From: CAYTSW01 sp964440605
GTDB taxonomy: Bacteria; Planctomycetota; Phycisphaerae; Phycisphaerales; UBA1924
NCBI GenBank assembly: GCA_964440605.1
Contig: CAYTSW010000001.1
Span: 28,119-92,118, forward strand
Direction of reading: 5' to 3'
Length of the DNA stretch: 64,000 nucleotides
Part shown: positions 43,534 through 52,168 of the stretch, piece by piece
Layout of the letters: every line of letters begins with the position of its first letter
How positions within the stretch are numbered: position 1 is the stretch's first letter
The notes under the pieces: generated by a model
The model's database searches: none
Seen by the model: only the letters and a program-made list of their open reading frames with translations
What the model was told of the DNA's origin: nothing
Translations under genes and position numbers: made by a program

Positions 43534-43794
43534 GATGGCCCTCCCGGGATCTGGCCCCGATTGTAGAGCGGGCAATCTGGCGGGGTGCTGCGGGTTGCGG
43601 CCCCAAGTCAATCCGCGCGCCGCGCTTCGCGCCGGCTGATCCTGAGGTAGGCTTCATCGTGAGCAACCCCCAGCGTTGCTTGGACGAATAGGCAAGCCTT
43701 GCGACGTCGGTTCGGTGCGCGCACCGACTGCCAGAGGGGTATACACCGGCGACGCCTCACCTTGGATAAACGAGAGTTTCGGGAGGATCTGAAC

Positions 43795-45870
43795 ATGGCC
43801 CGCTTCTGGCCCAACGCACTCACGACCATCGCTTGCCTGTCTTTCGCGGGCGTGGCGCTCGCCGAGAAGGATCGGCCCTGCTGCGCGAACTGCATCGGCG
43901 CGGCTGCCGCGCCGGGGGCTGGTGAGGGCGACCCTGATCCCGCGGACTGGGTGCCCATGCCCATGCTGATCACCGAACTCGAGCCGGAGCAGGCGACGCT
44001 GTACACGACGGGCGAGCGGGTGATGATCCAGCCCCGCGCCGTGTGGCGTCCGATGTGTGGCTCCGATCCCGCCGCCGTGACGATCGAGGAGCTCGAGCAG
44101 GCGTGGGAGCGTCACCAGGCCGATTTCGCCGATGCGAATGAGGTCGAGGTTCTCGGCGCCGGGCGTTCGGCCCGCGGTTCGGGGTTGAACATCCTGTTCA
44201 ACCTCTCGCCCGCCGTCCCGGCGGTGGCCGAGGATGCGCTCGCCGAGGTCGAGGCCTATATCGAGAGCCAGTTCGGGGATCCCGTGACCGTGTCGGTCAA
44301 CGTGACCTTTGACAGTTTGGGCGGCGGCGTGCTGGGCTTCGCCAGCAGCTCGTCGTCCGACCAGTTCTACAGCACCGTGCGGAACTCGCTCCAGAACGGG
44401 GCCGACGGAAACGACACCATTCAGGACGATCTGCCCGGCGGCAGTTCCATCCCCGTGCGGTACACCTCGACGTCCCAGAGCGTGACCAACGAGAACGTCA
44501 TCACCGTCAACCGCGCCACCTTCAAGGCGACCATCGGCTCGCTCTCGACGGGCGTGGACGTCAGCATCACGATCAACTCCGACTTCAACTGGGACTACGA
44601 CCCCTCCAACGGCGTGCCCGGCAACCGCACCTGCTTCCAGTCCGTCATGGTTCATGAGGTCGGGCACGGCCTGGGCTTCGTGACCGACGCCGACTCCTTC
44701 TTCGCGTCCACCGGGCTGCTCGACATCTACCGCTTCGCCCGCAACGACACGGTCAGCGGCAACAACATCGACGCGAACCCCGACAACCTCTCCGAGTTCG
44801 CGAGCACGGCCCGGATGATCGACGCCGACGACCCGAGCACCTCGGCCGACAACTTCGAGGTGGACCCGATCATCGACTTCATCAGCGTTGAGTATCGCAT
44901 GGCGGACGGCTTCCCGAACCAGGCCTCGCACTTCCGCGAGCAGTCCAACAACATCGGCATCATGGACCCCTCCATCGCTTCGGGCACGACCTTCTTCCCC
45001 AACTTCTACCGCACCTCGGATCTCACCGCCTTCGACGCCATCGGCTGGGACTTCCCGCCCGCGGCGCCCACGGATTTCGGGCCCATCTTCCCGGTCAACG
45101 GCGACCCGATGGTTCAGCTCGACGCGATCATCCAGTGGGAGCAGGCGGTCGGCGCGAGCCAGTACACGCTGCTCATCGACGACAACTCGAACTTCTCCTC
45201 GCCGGCCGTGAACGTCACCACCGGCACAAACACCGAGTACCAGCTCCAGCCCGCAGACCTGGATCCGAACACGCAGTATTTCTGGCGGGTCGATGCAATC
45301 AACGGCATCGGGACGACGTCGATCACGCCTTCGGGCCTGTCGTTCACCACGACCGTCGCAGTGCCCGGCTCGTTCAACCTGACGAGCCCGCCCAACCTGG
45401 CGTCCGATGTGGATGTCGCGCCGCTGCTGGAGTGGAACCCCTCCGTTGGCGTTGATGAGTACCGCGTTCAGGTCTCCGTCAGCACGCTCTTCCTGACCAA
45501 CCCGGTCGACGTCGTCGTGCCCGGTGGCCAGACGAGCTTCCAGGTCGCCGGCAACGCGCTCGATCCGAACACGACGTACTTCTGGCGCGTGATCGCCACG
45601 AACGTCGCGGGCGACACGACTTCCGTGCCCTCCGCCGCACGCTTTACCACGGCGGACGAGCAGGAGCCGGTCAACACCTGCACGTTCGACTTCAACAACG
45701 ACGGCGTCGTCGATGGCGCGGACTTCGGCGACTTCGGCGCCGCGTTCGGAGCCAGCACCGGCGACCCGAGCTACTCCGACCAGGCCGACTCCAACGACGA
45801 CGGCGTCGTCGACGGCGCGGACTTCGGCGACTTCGGCGCCGAGTTCGGTCGCGCCGACTGCCTCGACTGA
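43795..45870 (+). CDS. Secreted zinc metalloprotease with two Fn3-like repeats and dockerin-like tail
   Basis: 691 residues. Signal peptide MARFWPNALTTIACLSFAGVALA; a propeptide-like region with LYTTGERVMIQPRAVWRPMCGSD; catalytic HEVGHGLGF near residue 286 and a Met-turn-like GIMDPS near 389, as in the HExxHxxGF metalloprotease family known as NF038122. Two fibronectin-III-like repeats follow (NTQYFWRVDAINGIG, NTTYFWRVIATNVAG). The last 60 residues have two EF-hand-like loops (DFNNDGVVDGADFGDFG, SNDDGVVDGADFGDFG) between two Cys. GGGAGGA stands 7 nt before ATG. It is paralogous to the next gene. Confidence 0.85.
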   Translation: MARFWPNALTTIACLSFAGVALAEKDRPCCANCIGAAAAPGAGEGDPDPADWVPMPMLITELEPEQATLYTTGERVMIQPRAVWRPMCGSDPAAVTIEELEQAWERHQADFADANEVEVLGAGRSARGSGLNILFNLSPAVPAVAEDALAEVEAYIESQFGDPVTVSVNVTFDSLGGGVLGFASSSSSDQFYSTVRNSLQNGADGNDTIQDDLPGGSSIPVRYTSTSQSVTNENVITVNRATFKATIGSLSTGVDVSITINSDFNWDYDPSNGVPGNRTCFQSVMVHEVGHGLGFVTDADSFFASTGLLDIYRFARNDTVSGNNIDANPDNLSEFASTARMIDADDPSTSADNFEVDPIIDFISVEYRMADGFPNQASHFREQSNNIGIMDPSIASGTTFFPNFYRTSDLTAFDAIGWDFPPAAPTDFGPIFPVNGDPMVQLDAIIQWEQAVGASQYTLLIDDNSNFSSPAVNVTTGTNTEYQLQPADLDPNTQYFWRVDAINGIGTTSITPSGLSFTTTVAVPGSFNLTSPPNLASDVDVAPLLEWNPSVGVDEYRVQVSVSTLFLTNPVDVVVPGGQTSFQVAGNALDPNTTYFWRVIATNVAGDTTSVPSAARFTTADEQEPVNTCTFDFNNDGVVDGADFGDFGAAFGASTGDPSYSDQADSNDDGVVDGADFGDFGAEFGRADCLD

Positions 45871-45989
45871 AACCGTTTTTCACTCAGTTTTTCGACAGCG
45901 TCATTCGTTTATTCGCACGCACCGCATTTGCTTATGGGAATACGTCGCCGAACGAGTCAGGTCGACGCCCGACACCCGGAGGATTGATC

Positions 45990-48770
45990 ATGGCCAGGAC
46001 TCGGCCCAGCGCGGTCGTCGCACTCGCGACCGCCGCACTCGCTGCAACCACTCTCGCCCACGACGGCGATCCGAACTGCGCGGGTTGCGCCTCGACCAGC
46101 GCGACGAACGTCGCGGCAACCGCGCAGAAGCAGGCGCCCGCGGGCGCCGTCGCCATGCCGAGTTACACCGCGGCGCTCGATGCCGAGTGGGCGACGCTCT
46201 ACACCACCGGCGAGCGTGTGCTGCTCGAGCCTCGGGTCAGCGTCAAGCCGATCTGCGGCTCCGACTCGGCGGCGGTCACGATCGAAGACCTGCGCCAGCA
46301 CCACGTTACCCATCAGACCTTGCGCGAAAATGCGCGGCTGGCGAACGCCGGCCGCGGTCAGGAGCGAGGGATGGGCGCCGGTCTTGATATTCAGTTCATC
46401 ATCTCCGGGACGGTGCCCGACGACGCCGCCGACGCCCTCTCGCACGAGTTCACCGCCGAGCGGGAGGACATGGCGATTGAGGACGTCGACCCGGACGACG
46501 AGTTCACGACGGTCGAGGAGTACATCGAGTCGCAGTTCTCCGACCCGATCACCGTGTTCATCACCGTGACGTTCGAGGAAGCGGACCCGGATGTCCTCGG
46601 CTTCGCCAGCAGCGCGGAGGTGGACGTCTCCTACGCCACCGCACGCGACTCGCTCCGGTTCGGGGCCGATCTGGACGACGACATCCAGTTCCAGCTCCCC
46701 TCGGGCAACTCGGTGCCCGTGCGCTTCGTCGCCACGTCGCCCGTCGTGTTCAACCAGACGTTCGTCAGCTTCAACCGTTCCACCTTCAAGGCGACGGTCG
46801 GCAGCGTCGGCGGCGGCACCGATGTCGGCATCACCATGAACACCGAGTTCGATTGGGACTACGACCCCCGCGACGGCATCGACCCGGGGCTCACCGCCTT
46901 CCAGTCCGTCATGGTGCACGAGGTGGGGCACGGGCTCGGCTTTGTCTCCGCTGCCGGCACCGCCGGGATGGACGCGCTCGATCTGTTCCGATTCAGCCTG
47001 CTCGACTTCGAGGGCACGCCGCTGAACCCCTCGAACGGTGCGGAGTTCCGCACCTTCCCGCGTCACGTCTATCTCGACGACGAAGACGATCCCGATGACG
47101 ACGACCTCGCCGCCGCCGTCTTGGACTTGGTCTTCATCGAGTTCGAGATGGCCGACGGGGAGCCCAACCAGGCCTCGCACTTCCGCGAGCAGGGCGACAA
47201 CGGCGAGAGCACGATCCAGCCCGGTCTTCTTACCCCGATCATGGACCCTACGGGCGGCGGCAGCTTCGCCCCCAACTTCTACCGCTTCCAGGACCTCGCG
47301 GCGTTCGACGCCATCGGTTGGGACTATCCGCCCCGTCTCCCCGAGGAGTTCGACGCCTTCGGCCCGCCCGAGGGCTCCACCACCGTTCCGGTCGATACGC
47401 AGTTCGAGTGGCAGGCCGCGGTCTTCGCGACCAGCTACCGCATCCTGATCGATGACGACCCGGGCATCACCTCCCCCATCTTCGCCGCCGAGGTGCCGAC
47501 CGCCGATCCCTTTGACGTGCTCGAGGAAGGCGGCATCACGTACACACCGCCGCCCGGCACGCTCCAGCCGCTCACCACGTACTACTGGGTCGTCGACGCC
47601 TCAAACGCTCAAGGGCTGCGAGAGATGAACGGCGGGGCCCGCTCGTTCACCACGACTGTGGCGGCTCCAGAACCCTTCAGCCTGGTCAGCCCGTCCAACT
47701 TCGCCACCGGGCTCGACCCTCAGCTCGAACTCGAGTGGGAGGAGTCCACGAACGCCGAGTTCTACCGCCTCCAGATCTCCACCTCGCCGACCTTCTCGAG
47801 CTTCGCCGTCAACGTCCTGCTCAACGCTACGACCTTCAGCTACGAGGTCCCCTTCGGCGCGCTCGAGCTCGACCAGACCTACTTCTGGCGCATCCTCGCC
47901 CTCAACCCCGCCGAGACGGTCAGCTCGCCCACGCGCCAGTTCACCACGCGCGGGCCCTTCCCGCCCGGTGAGTTCGAGCCGCTCGCTCCGGCCAACAACG
48001 CCACGGGCATCATGGCCGGCTTCGAGATCGACTGGGACGACTCGACCGATGCTTCGTCCTACCGGCTCCGCGTGGATGACAACAGCAACTTCTCGTCCCC
48101 CGAGATCGACGTCGTTCTGCCCTTTACCATCAGCTTCTACGCGATCCCGAACGGTGCGCTCCAGCCCGACACGACGTATTTCTGGACGGTTGAAGCGACG
48201 AACCCAGTCGGTACCGAGCAGATGGATCCCGCAACTCGGGTGTTCAGGACAGCGGTGCTCGCACCCGCGGGCTTTTCTATCCTCGCCCCCGCGACCGGGG
48301 CGACCGATGTTCCGGTCGAGCCCCTGCTTGTCTGGAACGCCTCGACGTCGGTGGATCAGTACAACGTGCAACTCGCAGCCAGCCCGCTCTTCGATTCCCT
48401 GCTCGTCGACGTGAACCTCGTCGGCGCGCAGACGACCTACCAGGTGCCCGCGGCGACGCTCGAGCCGAACAGCGAGTACTTCTGGCGGGTCCGAGCGTCG
48501 AACGAGGGCGGCGAGACCACCGCCTCGCCCAGCATCGCCAACTTCACCACGGAAGAGCTCGAACCCGTCAACAGCTGTTCGGGCGATTTCAACGGTGACG
48601 GCCAGGTCGACGGCGCCGACTTCGGGGCCTTCGGCGCGGCGTTTGGCTCGATGGCCGGAGACCCCAACTACGTCGAAGCCGTCGACTTCGATGGCAACGG
48701 CGTGATCGACGGGGCCGACTTTGGCACGTTCGGCGCGCAGTTCGGCCGTGACGACTGCCTCGACGACTGA
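45990..48770 (+). CDS. Secreted zinc metalloprotease paralogue with four Fn3-like repeats and dockerin-like tail
   Basis: 926 residues. Signal peptide MARTRPSAVVALATAALAATTLA. It shares LYTTGERV, CGSDSAAVTIEDL, FNRSTFKATVGS and HEVGHGLGF (near residue 309) with the previous protein, plus GEPNQASHFREQ and a Met-turn IMDPTGG. It has an extra acidic insert (LDDEDDPDDDDLA) and four rather than two Fn3-like repeats, each ending YFWRxxAxN or similar. The tail again has two EF-hand-like loops (DFNGDGQVDGADFGAFG, FDGNGVIDGADFGTFG) closed by Cys. GGAGG lies about 8 nt before ATG 45990. A strong terminator follows. Confidence 0.85.
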   Translation: MARTRPSAVVALATAALAATTLAHDGDPNCAGCASTSATNVAATAQKQAPAGAVAMPSYTAALDAEWATLYTTGERVLLEPRVSVKPICGSDSAAVTIEDLRQHHVTHQTLRENARLANAGRGQERGMGAGLDIQFIISGTVPDDAADALSHEFTAEREDMAIEDVDPDDEFTTVEEYIESQFSDPITVFITVTFEEADPDVLGFASSAEVDVSYATARDSLRFGADLDDDIQFQLPSGNSVPVRFVATSPVVFNQTFVSFNRSTFKATVGSVGGGTDVGITMNTEFDWDYDPRDGIDPGLTAFQSVMVHEVGHGLGFVSAAGTAGMDALDLFRFSLLDFEGTPLNPSNGAEFRTFPRHVYLDDEDDPDDDDLAAAVLDLVFIEFEMADGEPNQASHFREQGDNGESTIQPGLLTPIMDPTGGGSFAPNFYRFQDLAAFDAIGWDYPPRLPEEFDAFGPPEGSTTVPVDTQFEWQAAVFATSYRILIDDDPGITSPIFAAEVPTADPFDVLEEGGITYTPPPGTLQPLTTYYWVVDASNAQGLREMNGGARSFTTTVAAPEPFSLVSPSNFATGLDPQLELEWEESTNAEFYRLQISTSPTFSSFAVNVLLNATTFSYEVPFGALELDQTYFWRILALNPAETVSSPTRQFTTRGPFPPGEFEPLAPANNATGIMAGFEIDWDDSTDASSYRLRVDDNSNFSSPEIDVVLPFTISFYAIPNGALQPDTTYFWTVEATNPVGTEQMDPATRVFRTAVLAPAGFSILAPATGATDVPVEPLLVWNASTSVDQYNVQLAASPLFDSLLVDVNLVGAQTTYQVPAATLEPNSEYFWRVRASNEGGETTASPSIANFTTEELEPVNSCSGDFNGDGQVDGADFGAFGAAFGSMAGDPNYVEAVDFDGNGVIDGADFGTFGAQFGRDDCLDD

Positions 48771-48816
48771 TTCCGAGCCGTCACGAGCGGCGACAATCAG
48801 GCACGGTGAGCCCAAG

Positions 48817-48853
48817 CCCTGCGAAGATGGCGAATCTTCGCAGGGTTATTTTT
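48817..48853 (+). terminator. Strong intrinsic terminator after the metalloprotease pair
   Basis: 12-bp stem CCCTGCGAAGAT / ATCTTCGCAGGG (48817-48828, 48834-48845) with a GGCGA loop, then TTATTTTT. Confidence 0.9.
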
Positions 48854-49147
48854 GCGCGCTCGCTGGCCTCGGCGATGTGTGAAACCGTCTTTACGACGCA
48901 GCACAGGGGGGTGTCCCCCGAATGCCGGCAGACGATGGCGATGCTATGTCCCTGAAAATACTGGAGTTACGATCGGAACACCGATAAACAAGCCGGGCGT
49001 ATTGGGTTATCCTCACACCCGCTGTACGCTCAGCGGCATTCCGGTGAGGTCCGGAGGGATAGACGTCTCGCACACCCCAACTCACGCGCGATGCGCCGCT
49101 CAGGCCACGGATGCCGTTGGTGCGCTCGCGCTCTGGAGCGGTCCCAC
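48854..49147 (+). promoter_or_regulatory. Upstream region of the serine protease gene
   Basis: No gene was recognised here. TATCCT at 49008-49013 could be a -10 box, leaving a leader of about 130 nt. GATCGGAACACCGATA contains a short inverted repeat near 48971-48986. I see nothing else I can name. Confidence 0.25.
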
Positions 49148-51316
49148 ATGCCACGACGCACTTTGTTTCACCTCAGCGCCGCCGCGCTTGCCGCGTGCAC
49201 GCTCAGCGCCTCTCCCGCCGCGATCGCCGCGCAGCCGCGATCGGTCGCGCCCCCGCTGGAGGCCCACGAGCTGCACACCATCGTTCTGCCGGAGCTCGAC
49301 GTCGACGCGTTGCGCGCGGCGTCTCAGCGCGACGCCCAGCTCGGACCTTTTCGTTTCGCCGAGCCCTTCGAGCTCGACGTCAACCCCGCGATCGACGGCG
49401 TTATCGTCGACGCTGACGCCCCGGGTCGCATCGGGTGGCGGCTGCGGCTTCAGTCGCCAGATGCCTTTTCACTCAGCATCGCTTCCCGGCTTGACCTTCC
49501 CGCCTCGGCCCGTCTCTATCTGCTGAACGCGCGCGGCGAGACCATCTACCGCGCCATCGACCAAGCCGACGCCTCGTCTGACGCCGGGGAGTTCTGGTCG
49601 CCTGTTGTGCCGGGCGATACGCTCGATCTGTACGTCACGGTCGCCGAGGCTGACTGGGAGGACTTCCTCGCGGGCTTCTCCGTCTTCCGCGTCCATCAGG
49701 ATTTCGTGGGCTTCGACCCCTTTCGTCCCGCGAGCAATGAGCGTTCGGGCGAGCGCTCCGCCGCCTGCCACGTCGACGTCGCCTGCGAAGAGGCCGATCC
49801 CTGGCGGAACCAGGTGAACGCCGTCGGCAACTTCACGATCAACGGCGTCTTTCAGTGCTCGGGCTCCATGATCAACAACACCGCGCGAGACGGCACGCCG
49901 TACTTCCTCACCGCCAATCACTGCGGCGTTCGGACCAACAACGACCACGCCGTCGTCATCTACTGGAACTACCAGAACTCCACCTGCCGAACGCCGGGCA
50001 GCGCGGAGTCGGGCGGTCCGGGCGATGGCTCGCTCGCCCAGTTCTCGTCCGGAACCGTGATGCGCTCCACGTTCAGCGCCGCGGACACCACCCTGCTCGA
50101 GCTCGAGGAGACTCCGCCGGCGGAGTGGGGCATCGTCTATAACGGCTGGGACCGCGAACGCAGCCTTTCGCCGATCGCCGTCGGCATCCACCATCCGCGC
50201 AACGACGAGAAGCGCATCGCTTTCCGTGACCAAGCCATCGGGATCGCCGGGTCGCTCTGGTCGGTCCGTTTCAACATCGGGGGCGTCGAGGTCGGTTCCT
50301 CCGGCTCCCCCCTCATCGACGAACTGGGACGCACGATCGGCGTCACGTGCTGCGTCACGACGACCACCCCCTGCAATGGGTCGCAGACGGTTTTCTACGG
50401 CGCGGTCAAGGGCGGGTGGAGCCCGGCCGGTGCCGGGCCGGAGGCGAGTCTCGACGACTGGCTCGACCCCCTGAACACCGGCGAAACCGCGATCGACCCG
50501 CTCGGCGCCGAGGCGCCCGGGCCGTTCCTGCTCTCTGAACCCGTGTTCGCCACCACGCTGCTCTCGCTCGAGCCGACGACCTTCTCGTGGCAGGACGCGC
50601 CCGACGCCACCGCATATACCGTCGAGTTCTCGACCGACGAGTCCTTCGCGGAGCCCGTCGCCGCCTTCGGCCCGCTCCACAACAACCAGACCTCTCTGGA
50701 AGTCGATCTCGGCGCACTCGGACCCGGCGTCTATTACTGGCGCGTGGTCGCCCAAGGCCTCGAAACCGCGACCATTTCCACACCCGGCGCGGCCTCCTTC
50801 GCGACCGAGGGCCTCACGCCCGGCGCGTTTGAGCTGCTGAGCCCCGATGACGGCGTCACCGATGTGGAGGGGTCGGTTACCGTCGCCTGGGAGCCCGCGC
50901 CCAACGCCGAGGCCTATGTGCTTGAGGTAAGCGACGCGGTCTCGTTTGACCAGCCCGCGGTTCAGCTCGAAGTGGGCGGCGACGAACTCGCGGTGGTGCT
51001 CGACACCGAACTCCTCGAGCCCGGCACGACGTATTTCTGGCGCGTTATGGCGTTCAACGGTGCCGGCGCGACGCCGTCATCTCCCGGTTTCAGAAGCCTG
51101 AGCACCCGCGCCGTCGTCAACAACTGCCTTGCCGACCTTGATGCGAACGGAGCGGTGGACGCCCAAGACTTTTCGATTCTCGCGACCGCGTTCGGGACCG
51201 CCAGTACCGATGGTCGCTTGAATACCCCGGCGGATTTGAATAGCGACGGAAGCGTCGACGGCGGCGACTTCGGCATCTATGCCGGCGAGTTCGGGCGCAG
51301 TGACTGCCTCCAGTAG
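49148..51316 (+). CDS. Secreted lysyl-endopeptidase-like serine protease with Fn3-like repeats and dockerin-like tail
   Basis: 722 residues. Signal peptide MPRRTLFHLSAAALAACTLSASPAAIAA; a propeptide; then a trypsin-fold domain of the lysyl endopeptidase group: CHVDVACEEADPWRNQV, catalytic His in YFLTANHCG near residue 257, Asp in AADTTLLELEE near 314, Ser in VGSSGSPLID near 385, with many Cys for disulfides. Two Fn3-like repeats (VYYWRVVAQG, TYFWRVMAFNG) precede a tail with two EF-hand-like loops (DLDANGAVDAQDF, DLNSDGSVDGGDF) between Cys. The shared tail with the two metalloproteases suggests one export or attachment route. Confidence 0.88.
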   Translation: MPRRTLFHLSAAALAACTLSASPAAIAAQPRSVAPPLEAHELHTIVLPELDVDALRAASQRDAQLGPFRFAEPFELDVNPAIDGVIVDADAPGRIGWRLRLQSPDAFSLSIASRLDLPASARLYLLNARGETIYRAIDQADASSDAGEFWSPVVPGDTLDLYVTVAEADWEDFLAGFSVFRVHQDFVGFDPFRPASNERSGERSAACHVDVACEEADPWRNQVNAVGNFTINGVFQCSGSMINNTARDGTPYFLTANHCGVRTNNDHAVVIYWNYQNSTCRTPGSAESGGPGDGSLAQFSSGTVMRSTFSAADTTLLELEETPPAEWGIVYNGWDRERSLSPIAVGIHHPRNDEKRIAFRDQAIGIAGSLWSVRFNIGGVEVGSSGSPLIDELGRTIGVTCCVTTTTPCNGSQTVFYGAVKGGWSPAGAGPEASLDDWLDPLNTGETAIDPLGAEAPGPFLLSEPVFATTLLSLEPTTFSWQDAPDATAYTVEFSTDESFAEPVAAFGPLHNNQTSLEVDLGALGPGVYYWRVVAQGLETATISTPGAASFATEGLTPGAFELLSPDDGVTDVEGSVTVAWEPAPNAEAYVLEVSDAVSFDQPAVQLEVGGDELAVVLDTELLEPGTTYFWRVMAFNGAGATPSSPGFRSLSTRAVVNNCLADLDANGAVDAQDFSILATAFGTASTDGRLNTPADLNSDGSVDGGDFGIYAGEFGRSDCLQ

Positions 51317-51354
51317 CCTCCACTCAAAAACCAAACAAATGCGCGACGAGCGGG

Positions 51355-51360
51355 TACACT
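51355..51360 (+). promoter_or_regulatory. -10 box TACACT, 7 nt before the PyrD-like gene (leaderless)
   Basis: TACACT, 7-nt spacer GCCCGGC, GTG 51368. Drives the three-gene run that follows. Confidence 0.45.
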
Positions 51361-51367
51361 GCCCGGC

Positions 51368-52168
51368 GTGAACGAAAGGCCGACGCACAACACGCCGCGA
51401 CCGCTCGTCATCTCCGCCCCCTTTGGCAACTACATCCAGCCCGCCGACACCACGCCGACGATCGGGACTTTCACCCGAGACCGTCGGCGTGGTCGCGTTT
51501 GGCGCATCCTCAAGACCGTCCGCCGCTACAAACGCCTCGGCGCCTGGGTCAACAGGATCGGCCTGCGGAACCCGGGTCTGGACTGGCTCGAGCGCCGCGT
51601 GCGAGCCGGGAAGCTCGACGTCGCCGCTTCGCTCGTCAGCATCCACGGCTTCGACAACACCGAGTGGGCGGAACTGCTCGAACGCGTCGCGGCTCTGCAT
51701 CCGCTCGGCATCGAACTCAACATGAGCTGCCCCAACGTCGGCGAGGTCAACTGGCCCGAAGACCTCTTTGTCCGCGCACACGGTGTGCAGCGCGAGCGCG
51801 GCATGCTCATCGTGGTCAAGCTGCCGCCCGTGCGTTTCGAGCGCCTCGCCCGGGACGCGCTCGACGCCGGGCTGCGCTGCTTCCACTGCTGCAACACGTT
51901 GCCCGTGCCGGCCGGCGGTCTCTCGGGCAAGCCGCTCCTGCCGCTGGCCCTGCGCTGCATCCACGACGTGCGCGCGCTGGCGGGCGAGGCCGACGTGCGC
52001 ATCATCGGCGGCGGGGGCGTCACCTGCACCCAGGATATCGACGCCTATGCCGACGCTGACGTCCGCCACGTCGCCCTCGGGACCCACGTCTTCCACCCAC
52101 GCTTTCTCTTTTCAACCTCATCGCTCGGCCCGCTCATCGCGCACGCCAACCGGCGCCTGCTCCCATGA
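51368..52168 (+). CDS. Dihydroorotate dehydrogenase-like flavoprotein
   Basis: 266 residues, shorter than typical PyrD. FMN-barrel motifs: INRIGLRNPGLDWL-like strand, IELNMSCPNVGEVNWPEDLF, IVVKLPP (FMN-binding Lys), CCNTLPVPAGGLSGKPL resembling the class 2 PyrD NTxxxxGGLSGKPL, and IIGGGGV. It may oxidise dihydroorotate, but the missing N-terminal membrane helix and the short length leave the substrate open. Its stop overlaps the AddB-like start as ATGA, so translation is coupled to a DNA repair gene. Confidence 0.7.
   Translation: MNERPTHNTPRPLVISAPFGNYIQPADTTPTIGTFTRDRRRGRVWRILKTVRRYKRLGAWVNRIGLRNPGLDWLERRVRAGKLDVAASLVSIHGFDNTEWAELLERVAALHPLGIELNMSCPNVGEVNWPEDLFVRAHGVQRERGMLIVVKLPPVRFERLARDALDAGLRCFHCCNTLPVPAGGLSGKPLLPLALRCIHDVRALAGEADVRIIGGGGVTCTQDIDAYADADVRHVALGTHVFHPRFLFSTSSLGPLIAHANRRLLP

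Noticed and set aside
43795..48770. Cellulosome-type cohesin/dockerin system
   Set aside because: The tails have EF-hand-like loops, but no cohesin or scaffoldin is in the window and the spacing differs from clostridial dockerins. Described only as dockerin-like.
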